A DNA stretch of 64,000 nt, from the NCBI RefSeq assembly GCF_013085465.1, contig NZ_CP049838.1, positions 1,364,001 through 1,428,000 of the forward strand. Reading direction: 5' to 3'. Positions within the stretch are counted from its first letter, which is position 1. Every line of letters starts with the position of its first letter. Below, piece after piece: positions 1 to 8,312 of the stretch. The position numbers were made by a program, and so were the translations under genes. Below the pieces are notes generated by a model. It did not search any database. It was not told the origin of the DNA and worked only from the letters and a program-made list of their open reading frames with translations. Source of the DNA: Streptomyces asoensis. GTDB taxonomy: Bacteria > Actinomycetota > Actinomycetes > Streptomycetales > Streptomycetaceae.

Positions 1-298
1 CGGACTCTCGCTGCGGGCGGCCGAGCGAAGCGCGCCGCGACCGGCGCACGGGCGGCGTGTGTACGTTGCGGATCACCAGTGGTGAGCACACCACCGCGGA
101 GAACCTCGAATAGCGCGGGACCGTTTCCCCCGTGGCGGTTCCGTTTGCGCCCAGCCGGTCGGACTCGCGGTGAAGTACCGATCCTGGACTTACAAGCCGT
201 AAGTTCTCGCCAAAACGCGAACGCAGCCCATCGCCGCCCTCCCGCAGTCGGGATGTTCAACAGTCAAGTCACCAACATTGCCGACGAGTTGGCGCGCT
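1..298. other. Left-edge non-coding stretch
   Basis: I see no convincing gene here. Reading frames that cross it lack codon bias and a ribosome-binding site. It is the region downstream of the thioesterase that ends at 299 on the minus strand. No clear terminator hairpin was found. A gene lying mostly to the left of the window cannot be excluded. Confidence 0.4.
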
Positions 299-1057
299 TC
301 ACTTCGCTGCCACCGCTCCGCATTCCGCGACGAACTGCCGGATCTCCTGAATAACCTGCTGTGCGTGGGAATTGAGGTAGAAGTGCCCGCCGTCGAAAAG
401 GCGAAAAGTGGCTTCCTTCGTCGTGTGTTCGGCCCAAGAGAGGGCCTCCTCCTCAGTCACCTTCGGGTCTTCGTTCCCGAACATGACCACCACGGGGCAG
501 CCCACCCGTCCCGGCTCCGGGCGGTAGGTCTCCGCGGCGCGGTAGTCGTTACGCACCGCGGGGAGAATCATCCGCAGGATCTCCTCGTCCTCCAGGACGG
601 CCGGACCCGTGCCGCTGAGGTTGCGCAGTTCCGCGAGGAGCTCTTCCTCGCCGGCCAGGTGCACACGCTCGTCCCGCCACCGCGAGGGTGCGCGGCGTCC
701 GGAAGCGAAGAGACCGAGCAACGTCGTTCCTCTGGCTTCCAGTCGCAGCGCCACCTCATAGGCCAACGACGCGCCCATGCTGTGCCCGAAGAACGTCAAC
801 GGTCGGTCGGCCCAGGGCTCGAGCTCCATCACGATGAGGTTCGCCAGTTCCTCGATGCTGCTCACGAGGGGTTCCGTACGGCGATCCTGGCGTCCCGGAT
901 ACTGCACCGCCACCACGTCGATCTCGGGCGACAGCGCACGTGAGACGGGGTGGTAGAACGACGCTGAGCCACCGGCGTGCGGAAAGCAGACCAGGCGCGT
1001 CGGGGCGTCCGGGGCGGGGTGGTAACGCCTGATCCACTTATCGGAGTTCGTCGCCAT
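299..1057 (-). CDS. Type II thioesterase (alpha/beta hydrolase)
   Basis: The product is a 252-residue TEII-like alpha/beta hydrolase. This family removes aberrant acyl groups from the carrier proteins of polyketide and non-ribosomal peptide assembly lines. Visible features are the N-terminal CFPHAGGSAS oxyanion region (about 24-33), the nucleophile elbow GHSMG with Ser93, an acidic residue at Asp197 in FGNEDP, and His225 in DGGHFY, which together make the catalytic triad. The length matches stand-alone TEIIs. I chose the ATG at 1057 because MATNSDKW starts the conserved domain and an AAGGGAC-like site lies about 13 bases upstream; a longer frame adds an unlikely N-terminus. It is the first gene in the window, so it may be the edge of a secondary-metabolite cluster lying to the left. 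That is inference, as no assembly-line gene is visible. Confidence 0.85.
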   Translation of the reverse strand: MATNSDKWIRRYHPAPDAPTRLVCFPHAGGSASFYHPVSRALSPEIDVVAVQYPGRQDRRTEPLVSSIEELANLIVMELEPWADRPLTFFGHSMGASLAYEVALRLEARGTTLLGLFASGRRAPSRWRDERVHLAGEEELLAELRNLSGTGPAVLEDEEILRMILPAVRNDYRAAETYRPEPGRVGCPVVVMFGNEDPKVTEEEALSWAEHTTKEATFRLFDGGHFYLNSHAQQVIQEIRQFVAECGAVAAK

Positions 1058-1630
1058 ACTCGGGGTGTCCCTTCGGTTTTGGTTCACGTGTTGGTTGCGC
1101 AGGCTCTTCCGCCGACCAGGCAAGCCGTACGGCCGAACTCCGCACCCCGCGGCCCCGACTCCCACCGGCTCCCCGTATGCCCACGCCGGACGCGGCGGAA
1201 CCTGCCCACGAGACCGCAGGAACCGCGAGCTCTGCGGCCCTCACCTACCCTGCCCCCACAGAAGATTCAGGAGAGGGTCGGCCGTACCTACCTATTGGAC
1301 GGCGCAACACCCCTGCCCTGCCAGCCCATACGCCCCCTACTTTGCATCACGCACCCCCTTAAACCGGCTGGTCGGTTACGGCGCGATGCTGATGGAGTCC
1401 TTCGTCGCGATCATGGCGCTCATCGCGGTCAGCCCGAACTGCGCGTCCCGGACGGCACTCGTTTCGACCGCCTTCGAGTCCCTGAGCCGCCTTTCCGTGC
1501 GTCGGCATAGTGGCCACGCGCATAACCAACGCCCGAACTATGTTGCCCCGCCACATGTGACACTGACCTGCGGATTCCTACGGTATGGCGACACGAACAC
1601 GTCCCCGCCAACCGCCTGGAAGTGGTGCCG
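1058..1630. other. Intergenic region with thioesterase and transporter promoters and a cstA relic
   Basis: This 570-base gap separates two divergent genes. It is less GC-biased than its surroundings and no frame shows normal Streptomyces codon use over a useful length. It must contain the promoters of the thioesterase (leftward) and the MHS transporter (rightward). The one recognisable coding trace is the short cstA fragment annotated separately. Confidence 0.5.
1359..1430 (+). pseudogene. cstA: Relic of carbon starvation protein A (cstA)
   Basis: The frame from 1359 reads LNRLVGYGAML then MESFVAIMALIA, a near-exact match to the conserved transmembrane segment of CstA peptide/pyruvate transporters. 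As I recall it, E. coli CstA reads IGYGGMLMESFVAIMALV at this point. The match stops abruptly near 1430, where the family continues with a PG-containing motif, and nothing CstA-like is readable on either side. CstA is about 700 residues, so only about 24 codons remain. There is no start codon context or ribosome-binding site. I read it as debris of a deleted gene. Chance is unlikely for so long a match, but a conceptual search would settle it. Confidence 0.6.
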
Positions 1631-3040
1631 ATGACCTCCCCCGCGACCGCTCCCCCATCCCCGGGAACCCCCGCCGGCCTCAAGCGCATCGTCGCCGCCA
1701 GTCTCATCGGCACGACCATCGAGTGGTACGACTTCTTCCTCTACGGCTCGGCCGCCGCTCTCGTCTTCAACAAGCTGTTCTTTCCGGACTCCGACCCGCT
1801 CGTCGGCACGCTCCTGTCGTTCCTGACCTACGCCGTCGGTTTCGCCGCGCGACCGCTCGGCGCGTTGGTCTTCGGGCACTACGGGGACCGGCTCGGGCGC
1901 AAGAAGCTGCTGGTGCTGAGTCTGCTGCTGATGGGCGGGGCGACCTTCGCGATCGGGCTGCTGCCGACGCATGCGACCGTCGGGAGCGCCGCCCCTGTGC
2001 TGCTGACCGTGCTGCGGCTGATCCAGGGTTTCGCGCTCGGCGGTGAGTGGGGCGGAGCCGTTCTGCTGGTGTCCGAGCACGGGGACGCTCGGCGGCGCGG
2101 CTTCTGGGCCTCGTGGCCGCAGACGGGCGCGCCCGCGGGGCAGTTGCTCGCGACCGGTGTGCTGTCCCTGCTCACGGCCCTGCTCTCGGACGCCGCCTTC
2201 GCCTCCTGGGGCTGGCGGATACCCTTCCTGCTCTCCGGGGTGCTGGTGGTCGTCGGTTTGTGGATACGTCTGTCTGTCGATGAATCCCCTGTGTTCCGGC
2301 AGGCGTTGGCGCAGGCCGAGGCCCGCAAGGCGGTGCGGTCGGCGGAGCCGGAGCAGCTGCCGCTGGTGTCGGTGCTGCGGCACCACTGGCGTGACGTGCT
2401 CGTCGCGATGGGCGCGCGGATGGCGGAGAACATCTCCTACTACGTCATCACCGCGTTCATCCTCGTGTACGCGACCACCTCGGCCGGTGTCTCCAAGCAG
2501 ACCGCGCTCAACGCCGTACTCATCGCCTCCGCCGTGCACTTCGCGGTGATCCCGGCCTGGGGTGCGCTGTCCGACCGGGTCGGGCGACGTCCGGTGTATC
2601 TGCTGGGCGCGGTCGGGATCGGGCTCTGGATGTTCCCGTTCTTCTCGCTGGTCGACACGGGCACCTTCGGCAGTCTCGTCCTCGCCGTGACGGTGGGTCT
2701 CGTGCTGCACGGGGCGATGTACGCGCCCCAGGCCGCCTTCTTCTCCGAGATGTTCGCGACCCGGATGCGGTACTCCGGCGCTTCCATCGGCGCCCAGTTC
2801 GCCTCGGTCGCGGCGGGCGCGCCGGCGCCGCTGATCGCCACCGCGCTGCTGGCCGACTACGACAGCTCCACCCCGATCGCCCTCTACGTCATCGCCGCGG
2901 CCCTGTTGACGGTCGTCGCCGTGGGGGTCGCCAAGGAGACCCGTCACCGTGACCTGACCGACGACGACCTGGCCGACGGCGACCCCGGCGTGGGCGCGGA
3001 GCACCCGCAGACCCCGGCCACGGACGCGCGCGCCGTCTGA
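1631..3040 (+). CDS. MHS-family MFS transporter (metabolite:H+ symporter)
   Basis: The 469-residue protein has the hallmarks of the metabolite:proton symporter branch of the major facilitator superfamily (ProP, ShiA, KgtP). IGTTIEWYDFFLYG opens the first membrane helix, the cytoplasmic loop after helix 2 reads GHYGDRLGRKK, and a later loop reads LSDRVGRRPVY. About 12 hydrophobic helices can be traced. It should import an organic acid or similar solute with protons. I chose ATG 1631 over GTG 1622 because GGAAG lies 8 bases upstream. It converges on the PucR-type regulator next to it. With the 3-hydroxybutyrate dehydrogenase beyond, it may supply a hydroxy acid; that substrate is inference. Confidence 0.88.
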   Translation: MTSPATAPPSPGTPAGLKRIVAASLIGTTIEWYDFFLYGSAAALVFNKLFFPDSDPLVGTLLSFLTYAVGFAARPLGALVFGHYGDRLGRKKLLVLSLLLMGGATFAIGLLPTHATVGSAAPVLLTVLRLIQGFALGGEWGGAVLLVSEHGDARRRGFWASWPQTGAPAGQLLATGVLSLLTALLSDAAFASWGWRIPFLLSGVLVVVGLWIRLSVDESPVFRQALAQAEARKAVRSAEPEQLPLVSVLRHHWRDVLVAMGARMAENISYYVITAFILVYATTSAGVSKQTALNAVLIASAVHFAVIPAWGALSDRVGRRPVYLLGAVGIGLWMFPFFSLVDTGTFGSLVLAVTVGLVLHGAMYAPQAAFFSEMFATRMRYSGASIGAQFASVAAGAPAPLIATALLADYDSSTPIALYVIAAALLTVVAVGVAKETRHRDLTDDDLADGDPGVGAEHPQTPATDARAV

Positions 3041-3103
3041 TCCCGTCCTCGTGCCCGCCGCACAGCCGCCTCCGTACGCCGTCCGCGCGCGTACGGAGGC
3101 CCG

Positions 3104-5032
3104 TCAGCGTGGTGCCTGATTCGCCAACCGGTGCAGTCTCAGGGCAAGTTGGATCTCCAGTGCGCGGGCGGGACTCTGCCAGTCGTCGCCCAGAAGGCGG
3201 CCGACGCGTTCGAGTCGCTGGGCCACCGTGTTGACGTGCACGTGGAGTTCGTCCTTGGTGCGGGCCGGGCTCATACCCGAGGCGAAGTACGCGTCGAGGG
3301 TGCGCAGCAGGTCGGTGCCGCGCCGTTCGTCGTAGGCGACGACGCGGCCTACGGTGCGGTCCACGAAGCCCGCCACGTCCCGGTCGCCGGCGAGGAGCAG
3401 CCCCAGGAAGCCGAAGTCCTCGGCGGCCGCCCCGTCGCCGGAACGGCCCAGCAGCCGCAGGGCGTCGAGACAGCGGCGGCCCTCCGCGTACGCGGTGACC
3501 ACCGTGTCCGGATCGGCGGCGAGGCCCCGCACCGGGGCGGACGCGCCGACGGTGACCGCTTCGTGGACGGCGGTGCCGAGGTGCAGCGCGGTACGGCGGG
3601 CCAACTCCGTCGCGGTGTCGCCGTGTTCGAGCGGCAGCAGCAGGACGGTGCCGCCGTCGCGGGCGGCGGCCAGGCCGTGCCGGGTGGCGGCGAGGTGGGA
3701 GGCGGCGGACCACAGGCGCCGGCGCGCGGCCGCCTCCTGGTCGGCGTCGGGTGCGGCGGCGTCGAGGCGGGCCGCGAGCACGACGTGGGTCGCGTCGAGG
3801 TCGGCGTGCAGCCGGTTGGCGCGCTCGCGCAGCAGCCGCGGGTCACGGTCGCGGGCCTCGAGCAGGTCGTCGAGGAGCTCGCCGCGCACGCGCTGTTCGG
3901 CCTCGGCGGCGGAGCGTCTGGCCAGGAGCAGCAGGGAGGTGACCATCGCGGCCCGTTCCAGGGTGCGCTGGTCGACCGGGTCGAGGCCCGGGTGGCCGCG
4001 CAGCACCAGGGCGCCGAGCAGTTCCCCGCCGGCCGCGACCGCCGCGATCCAGTCGTGCTGATGGCGTACGGCGTGGCCCTCCGCGCGGGAGGCCTCCACG
4101 GCGGTCGCCGGTGCGGTCTCCAGGAACTCCACGGTGCCGTCGAGCACTTGGGAGACCGCGGCGGCAACGTCGTGGACCCCGCCGCCGCGCAGGACCAGTT
4201 CGGCCAGCCGGTCGTGGACGTCGGAGGCGCGCTCGATGACCGCGCTGCGGTCCCGGATGATCTCGTTGGCGCGCTCCAGGCCGGCCAGGGCCGAGCGCGT
4301 CTCGGAGAGCAGGTTGGCGGTGTCGATGGCGGCGGCGGCGAGCGCGGCGAAGGATCCGAGCAGGGCGATCTGCTCCCGTTCGAAGACCCGGGCGCGCCGG
4401 TCGGCTGCGAACAGCACCCCGATGACGTGGGGTCCCAGCATCAGCGGCACCCCGAGGATCGCGACCAGTCCCTCGTCGCGTACGCCCGCGTCGATGGTCG
4501 TCGTGTGCCGGAAGCGGTCGTCGCGGAAGTAGTCGTCGGTGACGTAGGGACGGGCCGTCTGGGCGACCAGGCCGCCGAGCCCCTCCCCCATCCCGAGGCG
4601 CAGCTGCTGGAAGCGGGCGGCGACCGAACCCTCGGTGACCCGCATGTACGTGTCGCCCCTGGCCGGGTCGTGCAGGCTGAGGTAGGCGATGTCGGTGCCG
4701 AGCAGCGAGCGGGCTCGTTGCACGATCGCCTGGAGCACGGCGTCCACGTCGCGTGGGCCCGCGAGGTCGTGGGCCGTCTCGAAGAGGGCGGACAGCTCGG
4801 CCTCCCGCCGGCGCCGTCCCTCCAGCTCGGAGCGGACCCGCAGCGCCAGCAGCTTGGCGTGTTCGAGTGCCGCGATCCGCTCGCCGGACCCTCCCTCGGC
4901 GCGGGCGAGCAGCACGGGCCGGTCGTACGCCTCGGCGGCCGCGCCCCGGGCGAGCAGCTCGAGGAACGGCGCGTCGGCGTCGTAGGTGGGACCGAGGGCT
5001 GCCGTGGCGCCCTCCAGGTGATCGCGGGACAT
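3104..5032 (-). CDS. GAF domain transcriptional regulator, PucR/CdaR-type C-terminus
   Basis: The 642-residue regulator has an N-terminal helical region, a GAF domain (about 90-230, with the stretch GEGLGGLVAQTARPYVTDDY), a middle region, and a C-terminal PucR-type helix-turn-helix (about 575-640) with DELHVHVNTVAQRLERV. GAF domains bind small ligands and the PucR family usually regulates catabolic genes locally. The start is uncertain: an AGGA lies 5 bases before a GTG at 5038 and 11 before the ATG at 5032, and an in-frame ATG at 5050 lacks a site. It lies about 85 bases downstream of the 3-hydroxybutyrate dehydrogenase gene on the same strand and may be co-transcribed. It is a candidate regulator of that gene and of the MHS transporter. 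Confidence 0.82.
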   Translation of the reverse strand: MSRDHLEGATAALGPTYDADAPFLELLARGAAAEAYDRPVLLARAEGGSGERIAALEHAKLLALRVRSELEGRRRREAELSALFETAHDLAGPRDVDAVLQAIVQRARSLLGTDIAYLSLHDPARGDTYMRVTEGSVAARFQQLRLGMGEGLGGLVAQTARPYVTDDYFRDDRFRHTTTIDAGVRDEGLVAILGVPLMLGPHVIGVLFAADRRARVFEREQIALLGSFAALAAAAIDTANLLSETRSALAGLERANEIIRDRSAVIERASDVHDRLAELVLRGGGVHDVAAAVSQVLDGTVEFLETAPATAVEASRAEGHAVRHQHDWIAAVAAGGELLGALVLRGHPGLDPVDQRTLERAAMVTSLLLLARRSAAEAEQRVRGELLDDLLEARDRDPRLLRERANRLHADLDATHVVLAARLDAAAPDADQEAAARRRLWSAASHLAATRHGLAAARDGGTVLLLPLEHGDTATELARRTALHLGTAVHEAVTVGASAPVRGLAADPDTVVTAYAEGRRCLDALRLLGRSGDGAAAEDFGFLGLLLAGDRDVAGFVDRTVGRVVAYDERRGTDLLRTLDAYFASGMSPARTKDELHVHVNTVAQRLERVGRLLGDDWQSPARALEIQLALRLHRLANQAPR

Positions 5033-5117
5033 GCTCACAGGATTCCTCATCGCCGGGCCGCCCCGTCAGACCTGTGGACAACTCCGCCGACGCGGGAGGG
5101 CAGGGTGCTCGGTGCGC

Positions 5118-5921
5118 TCAGTGCGCGGTCCAGCCGCCGTCGAGGACCAGCGAGGTACCCGTGACGAAGGACGCCTGCGGGCCGCACAGGTACGCGATGG
5201 CCTCGGCGACCTCCTCCGGCTCGATGAGCCGTTTGACGGCGCTGTCCCGCAGCAGCACGTCGGCCAGTACGCGTTCTTCGGGCACGCCGTGCGTCCGCGC
5301 CTGGTCGGCGAGCTGCCGCTGTACGAGCGGGGTGCGCACATAGGCGGGGTTCACACAGTTGGAGGTCACACCGTGGGGCGCGCCTTCGAGGGCGGCGGTC
5401 TTGGAGAGGCCCTCGAGCCCGTGCTTGGCGGCGACGTACGCCGACTTGTAGGCGGAGGCGCGCAGTCCGTGCACGGAGGACACGTTGACGATGCGGCCCC
5501 AGCCCTGCCCGTACATGTGGGGCAGGGCGCCGCGGATGAGCCGGAACGGCGCCTCCAGCATCACGGTGAGCACCGTGTGGAAGACGTCCGGCGGGAACTC
5601 CTCCAGCGGGGCCACCCGCTGAAGCCCGGCGTTGTTGACCAGCACGTCGGTCCCGGCGGCGGCGAGTTCGGCGGCGTCCAGGTCGGTGAGGTCCAGGACG
5701 TACGGTTCGACAGCGCCGGGCAGACCGGCCGCGCTCCCGACGAGCGTCTCCAGTCCTGCCGCGTCCCGGTCGACGGCACGGACCTTGGCCCCGGCGGCCG
5801 CGAGCCGCAGCGCGCAGGCCCGTCCGATGCCGCCGGCCGCGCCGGTGACGAGGGCGGTGCGACCGCCGAGGTCGAGCGAGGGAGTGGCGGGGCCGGGAGC
5901 GGTGACCTGGGGCGAAGTCAT
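5118..5921 (-). CDS. 3-hydroxybutyrate dehydrogenase (SDR family)
   Basis: The 267-residue short-chain dehydrogenase has the cofactor motif TGAAGGIG near the N-terminus, NNAG (about residue 113), a catalytic serine in NVSSVHG and the YxxxK pair in YVAAK. The tail VRTPLVQRQLADQA, the E-rich helix that follows and FVTGTSLVLDGGWTAH are typical of D-3-hydroxybutyrate dehydrogenases, which oxidise 3-hydroxybutyrate to acetoacetate with NAD. The length fits the family of about 255-265 residues. A GAF/PucR regulator follows on the same strand and an MHS transporter lies beyond it, suggesting a small uptake-and-oxidation locus. A different 3-hydroxyacyl substrate is possible. Confidence 0.85.
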   Translation of the reverse strand: MTSPQVTAPGPATPSLDLGGRTALVTGAAGGIGRACALRLAAAGAKVRAVDRDAAGLETLVGSAAGLPGAVEPYVLDLTDLDAAELAAAGTDVLVNNAGLQRVAPLEEFPPDVFHTVLTVMLEAPFRLIRGALPHMYGQGWGRIVNVSSVHGLRASAYKSAYVAAKHGLEGLSKTAALEGAPHGVTSNCVNPAYVRTPLVQRQLADQARTHGVPEERVLADVLLRDSAVKRLIEPEEVAEAIAYLCGPQASFVTGTSLVLDGGWTAH

Positions 5922-5975
5922 GCGATGAGCCTAGGCAGAGCCGGATCCTCGCCCCATGTGGTCACGGCCCATACT

Positions 5976-6455
5976 TCACACGGCAGGCGTGGTCTCGAAC
6001 CACGTGGGTTCGTCGGCGAGCGCCTGCTTGATGCGGAACAGCTGCCCGTCCTGCATCGGCGGCAGTGCGTCCAGCGCGAACCAGCCCACCTCGACGGACT
6101 CGTCGTCGTTGACCCGCGCCTCACCGCCCACGGCCCGGCAGCGGAAGGTGACGTCCATGAACTGGCATTCGTCGCCGTTCGGAAACTCCATCCGACTCCC
6201 GGCACGGACCAGGACGACGCGCTCGGGGACGCAGTGCACGCCCGCCTCCTCGTACACCTCCCGCACCGCGCAGTCCGCGGGCTGCTCGCCCGGTTCCGGG
6301 ATGCCCGAGATCACGCACCACTGGTGGTTGTCCGCGCGCTGGCCGAGCAGCACCCGCCCCTCGTCGTCGAAGACGACGGCGCTGACGCCGGGGAGCCAGA
6401 GCAGTTGGTGGCCCGCGGAGGCCCGGATCTCGGTGATGAAGTCAGGAGTCGGCAT
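5976..6455 (-). CDS. NUDIX hydrolase
   Basis: The 159-residue protein has a complete Nudix box: Gly51, Glu57, then REVYEEAGV at 65-73, matching Gx5Ex7REUxEExGU. The family hydrolyses nucleoside diphosphates linked to another group, using Mg coordinated by the box glutamates. The rest is a typical Nudix fold with AVVFDDEGRVLLGQR before the box. The sequence does not identify the substrate. It lies between the 3-hydroxybutyrate dehydrogenase and lnt on the same strand, 54 bases from the former and 26 from the latter. The start at 6455 (MPTPDF) is the only sensible one. Confidence 0.9.
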   Translation of the reverse strand: MPTPDFITEIRASAGHQLLWLPGVSAVVFDDEGRVLLGQRADNHQWCVISGIPEPGEQPADCAVREVYEEAGVHCVPERVVLVRAGSRMEFPNGDECQFMDVTFRCRAVGGEARVNDDESVEVGWFALDALPPMQDGQLFRIKQALADEPTWFETTPAV

Positions 6456-6481
6456 ACGGCGACCCTATCCGGGCCGCCTGT

Positions 6482-8092
6482 TCAGTCGGTGGCGCTCCGT
6501 CGGGCCCGCACCCCGGCACCGATCGCCCATCCCAGGCCGCCCAGGGCGACGAGCACCAGGGCGATCTCGGGCAGGATGCCGAGCTTCGTCGCCGGCGTCT
6601 CGGAGGAGCGCAGGGGCACCTTCTGCACCAGGGAGTCCGCGACGAACATGCCGGTCTTCTGGGTGATCTTCCCGTCCGGCATGATGATCGCGCTGACGCC
6701 GCTGGTCACGGGCACCGTGACGGTACGGCTGTGCTCGACGGCGCGGACCCGCGACATGGCCAGTTGCTGGTAGGTCATCTCGCTGCGGTCGAAGGTGGCG
6801 TTGTTGCTGGGCACGGAGATCAGCTGGGCGCCGTGGGTGACCGTGTCGCGCACGGCCCAGTCGAAGGCCGCCTCGTAGCAGGTGGCGAGGCCGACCTCGG
6901 TCCCGTCCATGTCGAACACGCCCGGCTTGCTGCCCCGGCTGAAGTCCTGGCCGACCATGGAGGTCCAGTTCTCGTTGATGGCGCCGATGAACGAGCGCAA
7001 CGGAAGGTACTCGCCGAACGGCTGGACCTGCCGCTTGTCGTACGTCTGGGTGGGCCCCTTCACCGGGTCCCACAGGATCTGCTCGTTGTAGAGCTTGCCG
7101 TCCCGCTCGACCACGCCGCCGACCGAGATGGGCGCGTTGATCGCCTTGGCCGCCTTGTCGATGACGGCGGCTGCGTCGGCGTAGGCGAAGGGGTCGATGT
7201 CGGAGGAGTTCTCCGGCCACAGGACGAAGTCGGGCTGCGCGATCTTGCCCGCCTTGACCTCGGCGGCCAGGTGCTCCGTCTCGCGCGCGTGGTAGTCGAG
7301 CACGGCCCGGCGCTGGGCGTTGAACTCCAGACCGAGACGGGGGACGTTGCCCTGGATGACGGCGACCGTCGCGGTGCCGTCCTCCGCCTTGTCGCTCACC
7401 AGCGAGCGGGCGGCCAGGGCGCCGACGACCGGGACGGCCACGCTGAGCAGGGCCAGGGCGGCCGCCGACCGCCGCACCTCACCCGAACGCCGCCGCTCCA
7501 GGACGAGGCGCACGACCTCGTACAGGCCGAAACCGCACAGGACGACGGCGAAGCCGAGTACGGGGGTGCCGCCGACCGCGGCGAGGGGGAGGAACACGCC
7601 GTCCGCCTGGCCGAAGGCGATCTTGCCCCAGGGGAAGCCGCGGAAAGGCACGCGCGCGCGTGCCGCCTCGCCGGCGATCCAGAGCGCGGCCGCCCACAGC
7701 GGCCAGGCCGGCAGCTTGGACACGGCCGCGACGCCCACGCCGACCAGCGCGACGAAGACCGCCTCGATGACCACCAGGGCGAGCCAGGGCCCGGGACCGA
7801 CCTCGACGCCGGTCCACACCAGGAGCGGCAGCAGGAAACCCAGCCCGAAGAGGTAGCCGAGACCGAGGGCCGCCTTCCAGCTGCGCCCGCGCAGCACCCA
7901 GCCGAGGACGGCGAAGGCAGGCAGCGCCAGCCACCACAGGGTGCGCGGCGGGAAACTGACGTAGAGCAGCACTCCGGAGAGCGCCGCTGCGGCGGCCGGG
8001 ACGAGGCGCAGGAGCCGCGCGCCGCGCGAGGCCCGCGCGGCCTGGGGCTCCAGCTGGTCCGGCTGGCCCACGGAAGTTGCGGTGACGGTCAC
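6482..8092 (-). CDS. lnt: Apolipoprotein N-acyltransferase
   Basis: This integral membrane enzyme N-acylates the lipid-modified cysteine of lipoproteins, the last step of lipoprotein maturation. The roughly 536 residues comprise about six N-terminal membrane helices, a periplasmic-type nitrilase (CN hydrolase) domain and a C-terminal helix. The Lnt catalytic triad is visible: Glu in LWPENSSD, Lys in TYDKRQVQPFGEYLP and Cys in GLATCYEAAF. The start is uncertain. I place it at GTG 8092 (VTVTATSVGQ), but the GGAG there abuts the codon and GTG 8071 is an alternative; a longer frame from 8194 runs into unlikely sequence. The next gene to the right is divergent. Confidence 0.9.
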   Translation of the reverse strand: MTVTATSVGQPDQLEPQAARASRGARLLRLVPAAAAALSGVLLYVSFPPRTLWWLALPAFAVLGWVLRGRSWKAALGLGYLFGLGFLLPLLVWTGVEVGPGPWLALVVIEAVFVALVGVGVAAVSKLPAWPLWAAALWIAGEAARARVPFRGFPWGKIAFGQADGVFLPLAAVGGTPVLGFAVVLCGFGLYEVVRLVLERRRSGEVRRSAAALALLSVAVPVVGALAARSLVSDKAEDGTATVAVIQGNVPRLGLEFNAQRRAVLDYHARETEHLAAEVKAGKIAQPDFVLWPENSSDIDPFAYADAAAVIDKAAKAINAPISVGGVVERDGKLYNEQILWDPVKGPTQTYDKRQVQPFGEYLPLRSFIGAINENWTSMVGQDFSRGSKPGVFDMDGTEVGLATCYEAAFDWAVRDTVTHGAQLISVPSNNATFDRSEMTYQQLAMSRVRAVEHSRTVTVPVTSGVSAIIMPDGKITQKTGMFVADSLVQKVPLRSSETPATKLGILPEIALVLVALGGLGWAIGAGVRARRSATD

Positions 8093-8312
8093 TCCGGGAG
8101 TGTACGGCGAGTGACCTTTTGGCCGACAGCGCAGTCCGTGGGGCGGTCTCCGCTTGCCGCACAACCCGGCGCAACTCATCCACAAACCGCCCATCAGCCG
8201 TTACGGTGTGCCAGTGCCCCAGTCGCTCGCGGGCGGCCGGGGTCCGTCACGGTTCAGGTCCGTCACGGTCGGGGGGCGACCGGGTTCGGGGGGACGGGTG
8301 GGTTCCACGGGG

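Noticed and set aside
79..943. Plus-strand open frames overlapping the thioesterase
   Set aside because: They are antisense to a gene with clear motifs and lack codon bias and a ribosome-binding site.
1374..1640. A larger gene extending from the cstA relic to the transporter
   Set aside because: The similarity to CstA stops near 1430; downstream residues do not fit any part of CstA.
1538..3004. A 488-residue minus-strand frame opposite the MHS transporter
   Set aside because: Its composition (His, Arg, Gln, Gly runs) is the usual antisense artefact in GC-rich DNA, and the plus strand codes for a clear transporter.
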